Source: Pyrus communis
Taxonomy: Eukaryota > Streptophyta > Magnoliopsida > Rosales > Rosaceae
Direction: 5' to 3'
NCBI RefSeq assembly: GCF_963583255.1
Contig: NC_084805.1
Coordinates: 8,238,827-8,302,826 of the forward strand
DNA: 64,000 nucleotides
Below, in pieces: positions 10,650-22,061 of the stretch (positions are counted from its first letter, which is position 1; the number at the start of each line of letters is the position of its first letter). Below the pieces are notes generated by a model. It was not told the DNA's origin, searched no databases, and saw only the letters and a program-made list of their open reading frames with translations. A program made the position numbers and the translations under genes.

Positions 10650-12990
10650 TAGGATTCTCCAGACTTAGAAGATCAATGAGAATGTCTTAGGATCGAATCA
10701 GCTTGACTTCAATCGTCTAATATTTTGTTGATGAGCGAAGAAAAATTCGGGGGCACAATATTCTTGGTGGTGACTTCTTGGATCATCTGATCTATTAAAG
10801 TCACATAGAGCTTCGAATTGCCCAACAAGAGCTCCCACGCATGTCTACTAATGTGTGGCATAGTGAGTTGATGGGAGCTTGACATGATTTGAAAATGTCG
10901 CAACTAAGGTCAATTATGTGGACCTAGAAGATATTGCGATACTTCCTAATAGTAAAGACATAACCATTTGGGAACACCTTGTGCAAGTTTGATAAGCAAC
11001 CAGCGTCATCAAAACTAATAAGGCAAACATAATTTTGAGGATTAGGGAGTTGGATCTAGGGCTGGGCCCAATTTTGAAGGGACCAGACTGGACCCGGGTT
11101 TAAAAAAAACAGGCCGGGCTGGGGCGGGTACAACAAAATCTAATACATGAACTGAACCTAACCCGGCCCGTTTGAAACGTGCCGGGTCCAAGGGTCATTT
11201 TTTTTGTTTTTATTCTCTTCTTCTTTAACTCTCTTGAATCTCGATTGTTCGAGGAGATGTTGAATCATGGCAACAAGAATGCAAGCCTTCTAATTCTCTT
11301 CTTCTTCAAGTATCTTGTTCCCATTTAACCCTTTCAACCCTACACAAAGATTGGGGATTCTCCCCCAATCTCAAAACCCTCAATCCAACCTTTTGACATT
11401 CCAATATAGCAATACTGCAATAACACCTATATATATCTAGCAATATTGCAATAAGTCAGAAATGTAATTCAAATTTTAAAAAAAACCCTAAACGGTGGTA
11501 ATAGATCAATCATCAATCTACAAATTTTAATTTAAAAACCCTAAAATCCCTATACCAGAAATTCACATTAATAACAAAACTCTAATTCAAAATTATCTAA
11601 ATTTGAAAGGGATGATGGTTGGTAGCAGTGTCCTCGACGACGGTGATGGTAGTTACGACGGCAGTGGTGTTGTCGAAGAGGGGAGAATCAAGCCGTCATG
11701 GTTTTGGAACTTAGGTTCTCTGGAATGTCGTCGAGGAGGATAGCTGGATAGGTGGTGCTGTTGTGTTGGTCATGACGGAGGTGATGGGTTGGCTGATTTA
11801 TGTGAGGTGAGGCTGGTGAGCACTATCGTCGAGGAGAAGAAGACGATTGAGAGTTGGAGACGAGGAAGTCGAGGGAGGGACGGATAGTGGAGAGGTGGAG
11901 GGACTGATTATGGAAACCTGGACTTGGGATGACTAGGGTAGAAACTAACGGTTGAGATTGGATGATAGGTTATCATTCAATCTCGACCGTTCATTATAAT
12001 TAGAAATGGGTCAGTCTAAGACCCCATTTTTCTAAGTATATGGACTTGGCCCACCCCGTAAATGACATTAGCCCACCCCGCCCTACCCCGTTTATTCTCT
12101 AAAATATTTGGAACCGGCCCGTACCCGCCTCAAACTTAGACTACCCGCCCCAAGCCGTTGTTCCTCTACCCGTTTGCCCACCCTTAGTTGGATATGCTTG
12201 AGATGCGAAAAGATAAGCCCAAATTCATAGTACCTCTAGGGTAGTGGAAAAACATTTTTAATGCCAATTTAGTGGTAGCATGCAATTGTGGTGTTGTATG
12301 TTGTCAACATATCAGCAACAAAGGTGATATCCTCCTAATACAATTAGTTAAGTACAATAAAGTACAAGTTGAACTTAGATATGGAACTTCGAGTTACACA
12401 ACCTCTTAAAGGGTCTCATCTGCATCTAGCAAATGGATGATCATGGGTGTACTCAAAAGTAATACTTTTTGGGTGTGGTTTGACAGAAAAACCAGAATAT
12501 CGTCAGAACAATGCTTGAACTTCAGGTCAAGATATGAACAAGTTTTCCTAAGATTCTTAATCTCAAATTTCCGACTTCATATGTGAGGTAGTTTGCTCAT
12601 GCTCTTTTAAAATCTTAGTAAGATTCATATCATCAACATAGATTAAAACTCTAGCAAGTTCGGAATACTTCTTAATGAACAAGCAAATGGCATATTATAC
12701 TCAAATATCCATGATTGATCAAGTAATCACTTAGACGGGTATACCACATTGGCACATTCACTAACATTGATTGAATTCGCAAAGTGAATGTCTCATTCAA
12801 TTGAGACAATATTTTGTGGTCTATAATTATTTGAACCAATCCATCTTATTCTAAGGAAACTTAATGTAAATCTACGTATCAAGATCCCTAGAGAGAAACA
12901 ATACAACTACACTTACAATGCTACATCAATCATAGGGCGTTTGAGAGAAGTCTTGCACCATAAGGTGTGCATTGCATCCCATTATTTGAT
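10650..12990 (-). pseudogene. Degenerate copia reverse transcriptase / RNase H relic
   Basis: Reading minus from about 12990, frame-shifted pieces follow the order of a copia RT: MWYTRLSDYLINHGY, then the catalytic-type motif IYVDDMN (about 12628-12648), then LLSTPMI and EVPYLS (as in the LSTPM and PYLSAIG motifs of such elements), then YPRGTMNLGLSF. Across the hAT insertion (11057-12186), the RNase H end continues with TTKNIVPPNF near 10740-10760. Many stops and frameshifts are present, so it is an old, inactive fragment. The solo LTR at 8433-10644 and the hAT element both landed in it. Confidence 0.65.
11057..12186. mobile_element. Non-autonomous hAT element, 1.13 kb
   Basis: The terminal inverted repeats are TAGGGCTGGGC at the left and, reversed, TAAGGGTGGGC at the right. 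The 8-bp target-site duplication GTTGGATC/GTTGGATA (11049-11056 and 12187-12194) has one difference. Subterminal regions are rich in GGCCGGG and its complement. No transposase motif was seen in the interior, so it depends on an autonomous hAT. It interrupts the copia relic. Confidence 0.8.
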
Positions 12991-13427
12991 TCATCTTATT
13001 ACGCTTCCTTTCCTATTTGTCACACATCAAGGTTACGTTAGACAGTGTAGGAATGATAGGTCATAAACATACTTTTATTGTGGTGGGCTAATATGTTAAC
13101 AAAATTAGCTACTTGCTCCTATATTGTAACATGACCATCATCTACCAATCCACCATGAGTTTGTAGTAAATCACATAAAACTGCAAATGCATTCCTATCC
13201 ATTCGCAGCTCCCACAAACAGTTAGTATCACTCAATCGCGTGATACGATTTATTTCCTCTCTCCTAACATGAAGTCTAACAAATGTCCTCTGCTCTAAAC
13301 TAGCTATTTCCCATTGTCTCCTTTGTTGTTGTCTATACCTTAACAATTGTGCATTTATAGTAAAGAATTGTGCCATTATAATCCAAACGTTCAAAAGAAC
13401 AAAGAATTGAGTCTCATATTCATCCAT
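12991..13427 (-). pseudogene. PIF/Harbinger transposase N-terminal fragment (HARBI1/ALP1-like)
   Basis: The open frame at 13119-13427 ends in RMDRNAFAVLCDLLQTHGG followed by VDDGHVTI. This is the conserved N-terminal block of plant Harbinger-type nucleases, upstream of the catalytic DDE domain. A stop (TAG) replaces the codon after HVTI, but homology continues in the same frame (EQVANFVNILAHH) before more stops. The catalytic domain is missing, probably cut off at about 13000 next to the copia relic. It cannot encode an active transposase. Confidence 0.65.
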
Positions 13428-15699
13428 ACCTTCACATGCAAAAAAAACAACACATGAATGAATGAAGCATCAACATACACATGATTCAATTACAAGTGTA
13501 TGATTAAATGATAAAACAAAGTGGAGCATCATATCCTTATTGCAATTCTTAAAGTGAAGCATCAACTTTGGCATGCACTGAAAATCTGAGAGTGCTACCC
13601 TCTGAGGATTCGACTAATGTTATATGACCTAAATGCACTTCAGTCTTGCAAAAACCAAGGTCATTAAAAATTAATGCAAACAAAGAGATGTTGCAATGAA
13701 AAGGTGAAATTTTGAAAGATGCATTTGTCTGTGTCCATATTCAAGATATGGTGCTCGGTTCCTTTTACAAGAAAAATTATATATTGTATATTGAAACACC
13801 AAATAATGGGACTCGGTCAAATTATTTATGTGCTTGAAAATTCTAAAATAAGTAACTTCTAATTTCAAAGTGTCAAATTATTATCATTTGAAATGCTGAT
13901 ATGAAATAGAGCAAGGGAGAGGCATTTCCTTCCCGGGAAATCCATGTATTATAGCTAGCATACCATATATACTAAATACTGTATAGAATAAGAAGACAAA
14001 GAAGACATTTAAGATGATAATAAATGTGTAACTATGAAATTTCTAAGACAAGAAAGAGAATAATCCCTGAACTCATTCGAAACTGATGCCCAGTATCTAA
14101 CTCTACCCTATAGTTCATCTACTCTCACTCCCTTATAATCCTCAAAATTCTTATACTACAGACAAACCAAATGTTTAAAAAAACTTCCAACGTCAAACAA
14201 CCCCATGAAACTCTAGCCTTTTCTCCCTTCCTAGAAATCAAAAACTTCTAAGCCAAGCAATTATCCTGAACAATCATATATATTGGTGAGGGGAGCACTA
14301 AGATTCTGTGTGTCTCCGTGTTTTTTGTTTAGCATTTAGAAGGTCAATGTATAGAAAACTAGATATAAAATGACTATATTTTAAGTAGCAATGAAGTTCA
14401 AAACTATACTTTACGACTTATAAGAAATTTCCAAGAAACACATGGAGGGTGAGATTCCTTGTTCCTCAACAGGAACTTTAGAAATCCAGTTCATTTGAAA
14501 CGCAAGAGTAACACAACTAAATATAAAGCAAATTAGCAAACAAATAAACCATGAGGATATTCATGCTTGAAAGAGCTTTCTTCTGCCATGTAAATTAGAA
14601 AAGAATATGATATTTCTGGTTATCTCTATTTCAGAATTGGTTATTTTTGGGTCGATTTGATAGAAACCATTTGGATGTTTCTTCATACAACTGTTCAATC
14701 TCCAGAGAACAATTTACATCTGGGTATTTCTTGACTAGAGAAGCAATGAATTGCTGGGAGTGGAAGAGGAAATAAAAAGGATGCTAGGAGTGGTTCTTGA
14801 ACATAAAAGCAATTTAATTTGTTTTTTTTAAAAAATAACATAGAACACAATCCAACAGAGGAAAATCCAAAACATGTAACCCAAGCCAATCCAACAAAAC
14901 CTCAAGACATCAGATTTATTGATTTCAACACATAAAAATCGAAACTTGAACATTGAAAAAATGAATCTAGATAGAGATACCTCTGAATGTAGTACTGCTT
15001 AATAGGGGGAGTGGAAGCAAATAAACAGAGGCGGATCTTTGGTTGCAGATGCAGTATTGGGCAGATCGAAGCACTACAAAATAGAAAGAAATCGAAACAA
15101 GCAAATCGGAAAAGAATACAAAGAAATCAAAGCACTACAAAATACAAAGAAATTCAGTAGAATTAGGAACTGGGTGTAAATGAATTTGAAACAAGCAAAT
15201 CAGAAAAGAATAATAATGCCACTTCCAATTTACATCAAAATTAATTAAAGGACCTCTTGGAAGCAATTTTTTTATTTTACAAAGAAAGAGAGACCAAGAG
15301 GCTACACAATCACAATCAAATCGAACCTGGAACGGAGATGCAAAGTTGAAGTTCACAGAGAGGCTACACGGAAGAGGATGAGGAGGAAGGTTGCGAAGGG
15401 GAGATGCAGAGGTGAAGAAGTTCACAGCGGCAAAGAAGAGAAGATGTTAGTTTTAGGGTTTGTTGTATGATTTAGATGGTGTAAATATTGAAAAAGACAA
15501 GGGGTATTTTTGTCTTAAAATGTTATAAATTTGTGTTCCACAAAGGTGGAACAAGTCGTTTCAGAGGGGGAGGTGGAATGAAAAATCACCCAAAACTTGT
15601 CTCGTGGAATAGCGTGTTCTACCCGTTTTAGGCACACCAAATGGGACAGAACGCCTCGTCCCATTCCGTTCCATCCTGTCCCACGTACCAAATGCACCC
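13428..15699 (-). mobile_element. 5' part of the decayed PIF/Harbinger element
   Basis: The right end, read minus from 15699, begins GGGTGCATTTGGTACGTGGG and is flanked by TTA (15700-15702), the expected Harbinger target. It is followed inward by a block shared with the repeat at 19033-19371 (TGGAACAAGTCG, ACTTGTCTCGTGGAA), then a pyrimidine-rich possible 5' UTR near 15300-15420 ending at a donor-like site. Together with the transposase fragment to the left this looks like one element on the minus strand whose 3' half is gone. The span from 13430 to 15100 has no recognisable coding sequence. Confidence 0.5.
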
Positions 15700-15702
15700 T
15701 TA

Positions 15703-16357
15703 TTTATACTAATTGTGATGGGCCTTCATACCTTACAAGTAATACAAAACCTATGATGATTGATCCTAAATTCTGTTGGTTTTCTACTTTAAAATTACAT
15801 AATCACATTCCTAAATAAGCACACTATTTACAACAATCTCATGTTTTAAATTGCACAATTTTTAGATCATTATTCAAAGATCAGTCTTACGAAAAAATTA
15901 GTCAAATCTGATAATATTGAATTATCTAACCATAACCAAACAAATAGACGAACACCATTTTTTTTTGTTAAGAATGAAAATTAAGCCAATATTTGCAAGA
16001 TTAATATTCAAATGATGATTAGAAAAATGAACTATTCAAATAATAAAACGAAGTAGTGGAGTTAGTCCAATCAAATGATTAGTGATGTATTAACCTACAA
16101 TAGGTGAAGCAAAATGGTGTGAGTTTATCATTTTCCATTTGAAAAAAATCTCCCCATTTTATTTATTTCTCATCCAATGATTCGGTTAAACAAATAAAAT
16201 ATTAAACCAACTAGCATTCAACGGTTCAGTTTTGACTAATACCTCATTTGAACATTTAAACCTATTCCAATATATCAATAACAAATGTCCAACATTTTAA
16301 GACTCAAGAGTTTTAATTGTTCTAAGCATCCATGCGTCTCACACGTTTGAATACATT
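15703..16357. other. AT-rich intergenic stretch, nothing identified
   Basis: No coding motif, repeat boundary or RNA gene was recognised between the Harbinger end and the Cassandra array. Confidence 0.45.
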
Positions 16358-16362
16358 CAAAT

Positions 16363-17366
16363 TGTGACATCCCACATCGCCTAGGGGTGTGATCCTTATA
16401 TGTATATTCCCATTCCTACCTAGCACGAGGCCTTTTGGGAGCTCACTGGCTTCGGGTTCTGTAGGAACTCCGAAGTTAAGCGAGAAGGGGGCTTGAGTAA
16501 TCCCATGATGGGTGACCCATTGGGAAGTTGCTCGTGAGTTCCCAAAAACAAAACCGTGAGGGAATGGTAAGCCCAAAGCGGACAATATCGTGCTATGGTG
16601 GTGGAGCGGGCCCGGGAAGTGATCCACCCCGGGCCGGGATGTGACAGATTGGTATCAGAGCCTAATCCTGGTAGCATGTGTGCCGACGAGGACGTCGGGC
16701 TCCTAAGGGGGGTGGATTGTGACATCCCACATCGCCCAGGGGTGTGATCCTTGTATGTATATTCCCATCCCTACCTAGCACGAGGCCTTTTGGGAGCTCA
16801 CTGGCTTCGGGTTCTGTAGGAACTCCGAAGTTAAGCGAGAAGGGGGCTTGAGCAATCCCATGATGGGTGACCCATTGGGAAGTTGCTCGTGAGTTCCCAA
16901 AAACAAAACCGTGAGGGAATGGTAAGCTCAAAGCGGATAATATCGTGCTGTGGTGGTGGAGCGGACCCGGGAAGTGGTCTCCCCCGGGCCGAGATGTGAC
17001 AAATATTTATTTGGTATCAGAGCGTAACCCTGGTAGCGTGTGTTCCGACGAGGACGTCGGGCCCCTAAGGGGGGTGGATTGTGAAATCCCACATCGCCCA
17101 GGGGTGTGATCCTTATATGTATATTCCCATCCCTACCTAGCACGAGGCCTTTTGGGAGCTCACTGGCTTCGGGTTCTGTAGGAACTCCGAAGTTAAGCGA
17201 GAAGGGGGCTTGAGCAATCTCATGATGGGTGACTCACTGGGAAGTTCTCGTGTTAGTTCCCAAAAACAAAACCGTGAGGGCGTGGTCGGGGCCCAAAGCG
17301 GACAATATCGTGCTACGGTGGTGGAGCGGGCCCAGGAAGTGGTGCCGTCCGGGGCGGGATGTGACA
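16363..17366 (+). mobile_element. Cassandra TRIM array: LTR-interior-LTR-interior-LTR
   Basis: Three LTRs are present at 16363-16646 (284 bp), 16718-17001 (284 bp) and 17080-17366 (287 bp). They start TGTGACATCCCACATCG (the third reads TGTGAAATCCC) and end GATGTGACA. Two short interiors (16647-16717 and 17002-17079) each begin with the tRNA-Met primer site TGGTATCAGAGC and end in a purine tract plus GGTGGAT. One perfect TSD, CAAAT, flanks the whole array (16358-16362 and 17367-17371), so the three-LTR form either inserted as a unit or arose later by unequal exchange between LTRs. There is no coding capacity. Confidence 0.93.
16427..16545 (+). repeat. 5S rRNA-like segment, first LTR of the Cassandra array
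   Basis: It contains GGAACTCCGAAGTTAAGC and GATGGGTGACCC, matching the internal promoter region of 5S rRNA. Copies in the other two LTRs are at about 16782-16900 and 17143-17260; the last has GATGGGTGACTC. Confidence 0.8.
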
Positions 17367-17399
17367 CAAATGATTAAGTTTTTTGGAACATAAAAATTT

Positions 17400-18205
17400 T
17401 GTAACAACTCGTCCCGAGGGTTTACAGAGAAAAAAGGGTATTTTGTATTTTCACTAAGTTTGTGGATATTTTTCTTTTAAAAAAAATGATTTTTGGTGTT
17501 AAATGGTGTGCCCAGGGGCCCACCCCTATTTTGGCTATCCCCAGCCCCATTTTCTAGACTGCCACGTGGTAGTTCCCTAGCCCTCTTCGGAGAAGGAGGA
17601 TTCTCTACCCTCCTATTCTCATTCCCTTCCATCCCCTCCTTTCACACATTGTTTTTTGTCTTATTATCTCTATAAAAACAATCAATATAAGATGTTGACG
17701 TGGCATCACCATGACCGTTCAAATAGGAAAAGATGGAAGGGTAAAGAGATTAGGAGGGTAGAGAATCCTCCTCGCTCTTCTTCTCTCTCTCCTTTTCATG
17801 CCGTGCTCTCATTTCTCTCCCTCTCTTCACTCTCGGACTCCCTCTCTCTGAGCTTTCACCACTCTACAAACCCAGCTTCCTCCTCTCTGTGATCACACAC
17901 ATGCACCACCACCTGCACACCTAGATGGAAGAGCCCCAAAAACCCCAAGCCGTGCATGGGAAGCCCCACAGTGAAGTTATCACTGTTCATTGTCTTCTCC
18001 GACGTGTTTCGTATTTTTCCAACGTTGGGAAGCTTCTAGAAACCCTTGGGCTGTGCTTTAGGATTAGATTGAAGCTTATTTTAATTGGTGTATACGTGTG
18101 AATCGCAGAAAATAGCTCGGAGTAGCTTTTCCAAATTTTTGAGCGAGCATCGTCCTTTTCGAGGCAATTTTCGGCCAAACCACGGCGAGTTGGCCAGAAT
18201 GCAAG
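17400..18205 (+). mobile_element. Possible LTR fragment with an inserted MITE
   Basis: It begins TGTAACAACTCGTCCCGAGG, an LTR-type start. Later text (ACCACGGCGAGTTGGCC) resembles downstream parts of gypsy LTRs I recall. The right end is not clear and no second copy or TSD was found. Confidence 0.35.
17594..17772. mobile_element. Small MITE with perfect 21-bp terminal inverted repeats
   Basis: The left end (17594-17614) and right end (17752-17772) are exact reverse complements over 21 bp (AGGAGGATTCTC at the left start). Weaker inverted similarity extends about 20 bp further inward (CCCTTCCATC on both arms). The 179-bp element has no open frame. It sits within the LTR-like sequence at 17400-18205. 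The TSD is not obvious; the long TIR would fit a Mutator-like origin. Confidence 0.7.
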
Positions 18206-19032
18206 GTATCAATCTCTTCTTCTCGTTGAGTACTGCAACTTTCCTTTTTGAATCACCCAATTTCGTTGAGTATTGAATAAGTTATATCCATTTGCATCTA
18301 ATCGATGAGGGGGAGAAGTGTTCTAGAGAGAGATTAAATAAAAAAATAAACCACAAATAAAACGCACAATAAATTACTATATTACATCTAAAATCACATT
18401 ATTTTTAGTCATTTGACATAGTCACTTTAGTTTTATATAGATGTTTATCAAACACTCAATTGCATTATTTTACAGCTTTTTATTTTTACAGCACACAACA
18501 GAAGCATTTTTTTTTCTAAGTACGACAATACCAAACTATCCCTAATTTTCACTCGTCCCGCAGAACAACCTGAGCCCATCTCGGGTGCTTGTTGAGCCAT
18601 TTTTTTTTTTCTCAAGTGTAATATGTTTTTTTGTTGCCGTATTACTCCGGGTGTCCATATTAGTCAAGGGCTTTCAATCAATGAGAATTACACTACTAGA
18701 CAATGTGCTATAGGGCATCGTTTTGAGGACACCCTTCTTCATCAGTAGCTTTGTAAATTGAACTGTCACCATAGCTAAAATTTAGTGTCTTAAACTTTTG
18801 TAACACCAATCATTGGTGGCTTTAACCTTTATAACACCATTCATTGGTGTCAAACCAGAAAAATTTTGACACCAGAGACTTGTTATATGTTTTTCAACCT
18901 TGGGAGCTGATTTTTTTTTAACTTCTTTCAGTTTTCTTCTCCTTTTTTCTGTCAAAGATATTTTTATTTTCATTTAATAATGCTATTCTAGTATTCTACA
19001 GTACTGCACCCCTCGTACAAATACAAAGTTTA
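18206..19032. other. Repeat fragments: truncated MITE and CACTA-like end
   Basis: 18410-18540 resembles the right half of the MITE at 19375-19715 (TTTACAGC, then ATACCAAACTATCCC). At 18691 CACTACTAGA followed by CAATGTGCTATAGG resembles a CACTA element terminus, and 18800-18880 has repeated GACACCA/TGGTGTC subterminal-like motifs. No matching right end was found, so both are remnants. Confidence 0.35.
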
Positions 19033-19371
19033 CCCGGGGTACCGTTTGGTACGTGGGACGGAACGGAACAAAGTGGGACAAGGCGTTCCATCCCACATTT
19101 GGTGCGCCTAAAACGGATGGAACGAGCTGTTCCACGGGACGAGTTTTGGGTAAATTTTCGTTCCACCTCACCCCCCTAGAACAACTCGTTCCACATCCGT
19201 GGAACACAAAATTATAACCTCTCTGTCTCCTTCTTCCTCCTTGTTTCCATCCGAGGGCATCTTTGCTCCTGCCCGTTCCGTTTCGTCCTGTCCCGTCCCG
19301 TCCCGTCCCGTCCCGTCCCATTCCGTTCCGTTCCGTCCCGTCCCATTCCGTTCCGTTCCGTCCAGTCTCTC
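19033..19371 (+). mobile_element. Harbinger-like MITE or element end with GGGAC/GGAAC repeats
   Basis: 19040-19215 matches in reverse the terminal block of the Harbinger relic ending at 15699 (TTTGGTACGTGGGAC, GAACGAGCTGTTCCACGGG, GAGTTTTGGGTAA). It is followed by a (GTCCC)n/(GTTCC)n microsatellite at about 19283-19362. TTA occurs at both ends (19030-19032 and 19372-19374), fitting the PIF/Harbinger target. The right TIR is obscured by the microsatellite. Confidence 0.55.
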
Positions 19372-19374
19372 TTA

Positions 19375-19715
19375 GGCCTGGTTTGGTACTGAGGTGATTC
19401 TAAAAAAAGCTGGTATCAAAAAAAGCTGGGAGCTGTTTTTGTGTTTGATAAACATTCAGCTTCAGCTTTTTTTTAACAGTTTTGAGTGAAAAAAAGCCAA
19501 AAACAAGAAGTTGCAAAACCCAGCTTTGAAAAACTAACTTTTTCACATTTGTTTTACATAAAAGTTTACCAAACACTATAATACTGCTTTTTTTTTTTTT
19601 TCAAAAGCACTTTTACAAAAAAGTTTACTAAACACTCTGCTACTTTATTTCACAGTTGCTTATTCTCACAGCAGAAACAGCTTTTTTTCAAAGCACATAA
19701 ATACCAAACCAGCCA
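19375..19715. mobile_element. Tourist/PIF-like MITE, 341 bp
   Basis: The termini are GGCCTGGTTTGGTA and, reversed, TGGCTGGTTTGGTA, with TTA on both sides (19372-19374 and 19716-19718). It is AT-rich, with repeated AGTTTACCAAACACT and AAAGC motifs and no open frame. It adjoins the preceding MITE, the two sharing one TTA. Confidence 0.75.
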
Positions 19716-19829
19716 TTACTCTCCCCTCCCTGCGCTGAACTCCTCGCCTTCTCCCTAGCTCCCTAACCTTTCGATTGTAAAGCTTTCTGAACCCAGAAAT
19801 TAAAACCCATTTCGTTTATCTTCCTTCAA

Positions 19830-21835
19830 TTTTTGATGCCATCCACCACTAATTCCCACTCTCTTAACATTTCAGGCTCAACAGTCCATCTCGGAAGCCA
19901 AAGACAAGGTAGATTTCATCTCTCTTTCAGATTAAAGTTTTTTCATTTTTTCTTACACCAAAACCCCCTGCATACGAAACGTGTACCTTTTGTTTCTCTG
20001 CTGTTTTTGGGTACTCCTATTCGTTCATCTGGATGCTAAAAATGAATTTTGCTTATACCAATGGGATTCTGCAATTTGGGTACCGGTAGAGTTTTTGGAA
20101 TTATGTAATTTGAATTACTTATATCTTGATTTTTATGGATGGGTTGGTACTTATAGGAGAAATCGACTCTGAATGGGTTTTTGATATATCTTCAAACAGT
20201 TTATCCAATAACTTCAGTTTTGAACCAAATATTATGCAACTGTCATTCAAATATAAATTGATTATTTGGTAGGAACCCAAATCGAAACCCAGATCTTCTT
20301 TCGGAACCCCCAGCAGAGGACATACTCTTCCTTTCATCTCTCTCTACGGCCTCTGGGTATTCTCTCAATTGATGCTATAGTATTTGTTAAAATTGTTAGA
20401 TTTAGGGTTTGGATTTAAATTAATTTTAGGGATTTTGATTGTGGTTTAAGTGTTTTGGTATGTTCCCTGCACATTGCAAAATTCGGATACTATTTGGGAG
20501 TTTTGGTATTGCAAGTCCGGTGTTTGGCTTAGATGTGGTGTTTCAATCTGAATGCAGTTCTGTATTTAAAATTTCAGCTAAGGTTTCTCTGTATTCATTA
20601 TATGGAGAGATTTTCTTTTAATGTATTAATTTGTACTTATTTGGAGATTTTAAGGATTTTTGTGTGTACTTATTTGTGCTTTAGTTCTCCAGTTTGAAAT
20701 ATATATACATGTATCAGGTTACCAAGAATTCCTCATTGGGGTCATTAAACCCTACAGTTATTAGTTAAGTTCCTCAGTGCGGATTTCTACAAACTAAACT
20801 TCAGAAAAATAATTATGTAGGGGCTCTATTTCGTCTTTTGAAAAACAAACCAAGGAAATGTAGATATTATTTTTACAATTTGGATACCTCTGATCAATTT
20901 TACGAGTGTTACTGTAAAAATCAAAGCACACCATTTCTTTTTTCAAAGGATTCCTAATAGCTTGGTTTGGCAAGTGCTAGTCCATATTAAATTAGTCATC
21001 TTTATCAATAATAGTAATAATAATAATTTTACTCAGTCTTGTTATTTTTATTCCAGGTGTTTGGGCTTGAATTTAATGTGATTGCTCTTGCTTATGACGA
21101 TGGTGGCGGTGAATTTTTTTTCAAGTATATCGTATAATTTGTCCCTTTATTATGTTTTCTTGTTGGTTGCTAACTTATTTTGCCCCTCTGTTGTGCAGAA
21201 CACAGTGAGCAAAGAGCTTTCTGCAGGTAAGTTTGATTATGCTGGGAATATATTGTATATTTTGGTTCTTTTTGTGCCTTGTTTTAATTCTACAAGCATG
21301 GATGAAGTCATTTGCATTTTCTTGCATGTTGGAGTAGTTTGATCGTGTATAATGATAGGCATGAGCAAGGAGCATTGTGCAACAAAGTTTGATTTCCCTA
21401 CAATTTGCGAACTGTAGTCATTAATATAATATCATGTTGTGAGAATTTTCTTAAGTTTCAGAATTTCTTTTGTATTCTTGAGGGTTGCTAATAAATGTTG
21501 AATTGCTTCTTAATTATTATTGTGTTGGCATTTAGAATAGCTTTGGACCATTTCCGCCACAAGAGGTTTCCTTGAGGTAATTCATTTTTTTGGCAAATTC
21601 ATATTAAATTGTTGTTGGCATCTAGAGTAGCTTCCAACCATTTCCTTTGGACTGAATAATCTATGGTGTTATTGCAGCCCTTCCCCATTTTCTAACTTTT
21701 AACTGTTTGTTGTGTCCAAGTGTCTTGTATTCTAATGACGGTTTTTATTATTTTTGCAGGATATCGCTAAATCAATGTTGAAGAATGAGATTGGGATGGG
21801 ATAATTTTATTGTATATTAGAATACTTTGTATAAC
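19830..21835 (+). other. Possible short spliced transcription unit of unknown function
   Basis: Several short segments have good splice borders. TTTCAG precedes a segment starting GCTCAACAGTCC (about 19876-19908), which ends before GTAGAT. TTCCAG precedes GTGTTTGGGCTTG (from about 21057). TGTGCAG precedes AACACAGTGAGC (about 21199-21226), which ends before GTAAGT. TTTTTGCAG precedes GATATCGCTAAATC (about 21761), which ends in a TAA stop at about 21803-21805. Downstream are AATAAT signals and an A-rich run. Read together the segments would give a very small protein with no domain I know. It could be a non-coding RNA, a decayed gene or chance splice sites. Confidence 0.25.
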
Positions 21836-21930
21836 CACTGTGCTTCTACATTTTATATTACCATTCATTGGAAAGAGACCCCATTTTGTATCAATAATAG
21901 AGTATTATAAAAAAAAATAAAAAATAAAAA

Positions 21931-22061
21931 TATTGAGAGGTCTTAGGTTTGATTCTCGCCAAAGGCGAATTTGAACCAAATTATTGATTGCTAGTCCATT
22001 GTGATGCTTATTCTACTTCCTCATCTTTTTAGTGTAGATCATATCGTTTGTTAAAAAAAAT
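21931..22061 (+). mobile_element. Truncated tRNA-derived SINE
   Basis: It contains a polymerase III B-box-like GGTTTGATTCTC (21946-21957). It then has a body ending AGTGTAGATCATATCGTTTG followed by an A run (about 22052-22060). The A-box side is missing. The same 3' half occurs at 45640-45705, on the minus strand at about 48276-48360 and 48083-48135, and at 52563-52645, so it is a dispersed family in this genome. Confidence 0.55.

Noticed and set aside
11640..11930. Gly/Asp-codon-rich, gene-like stretch inside the hAT element
   Set aside because: Repeated GGTGATGG-type text gives open-looking frames but none carries a transposase motif.
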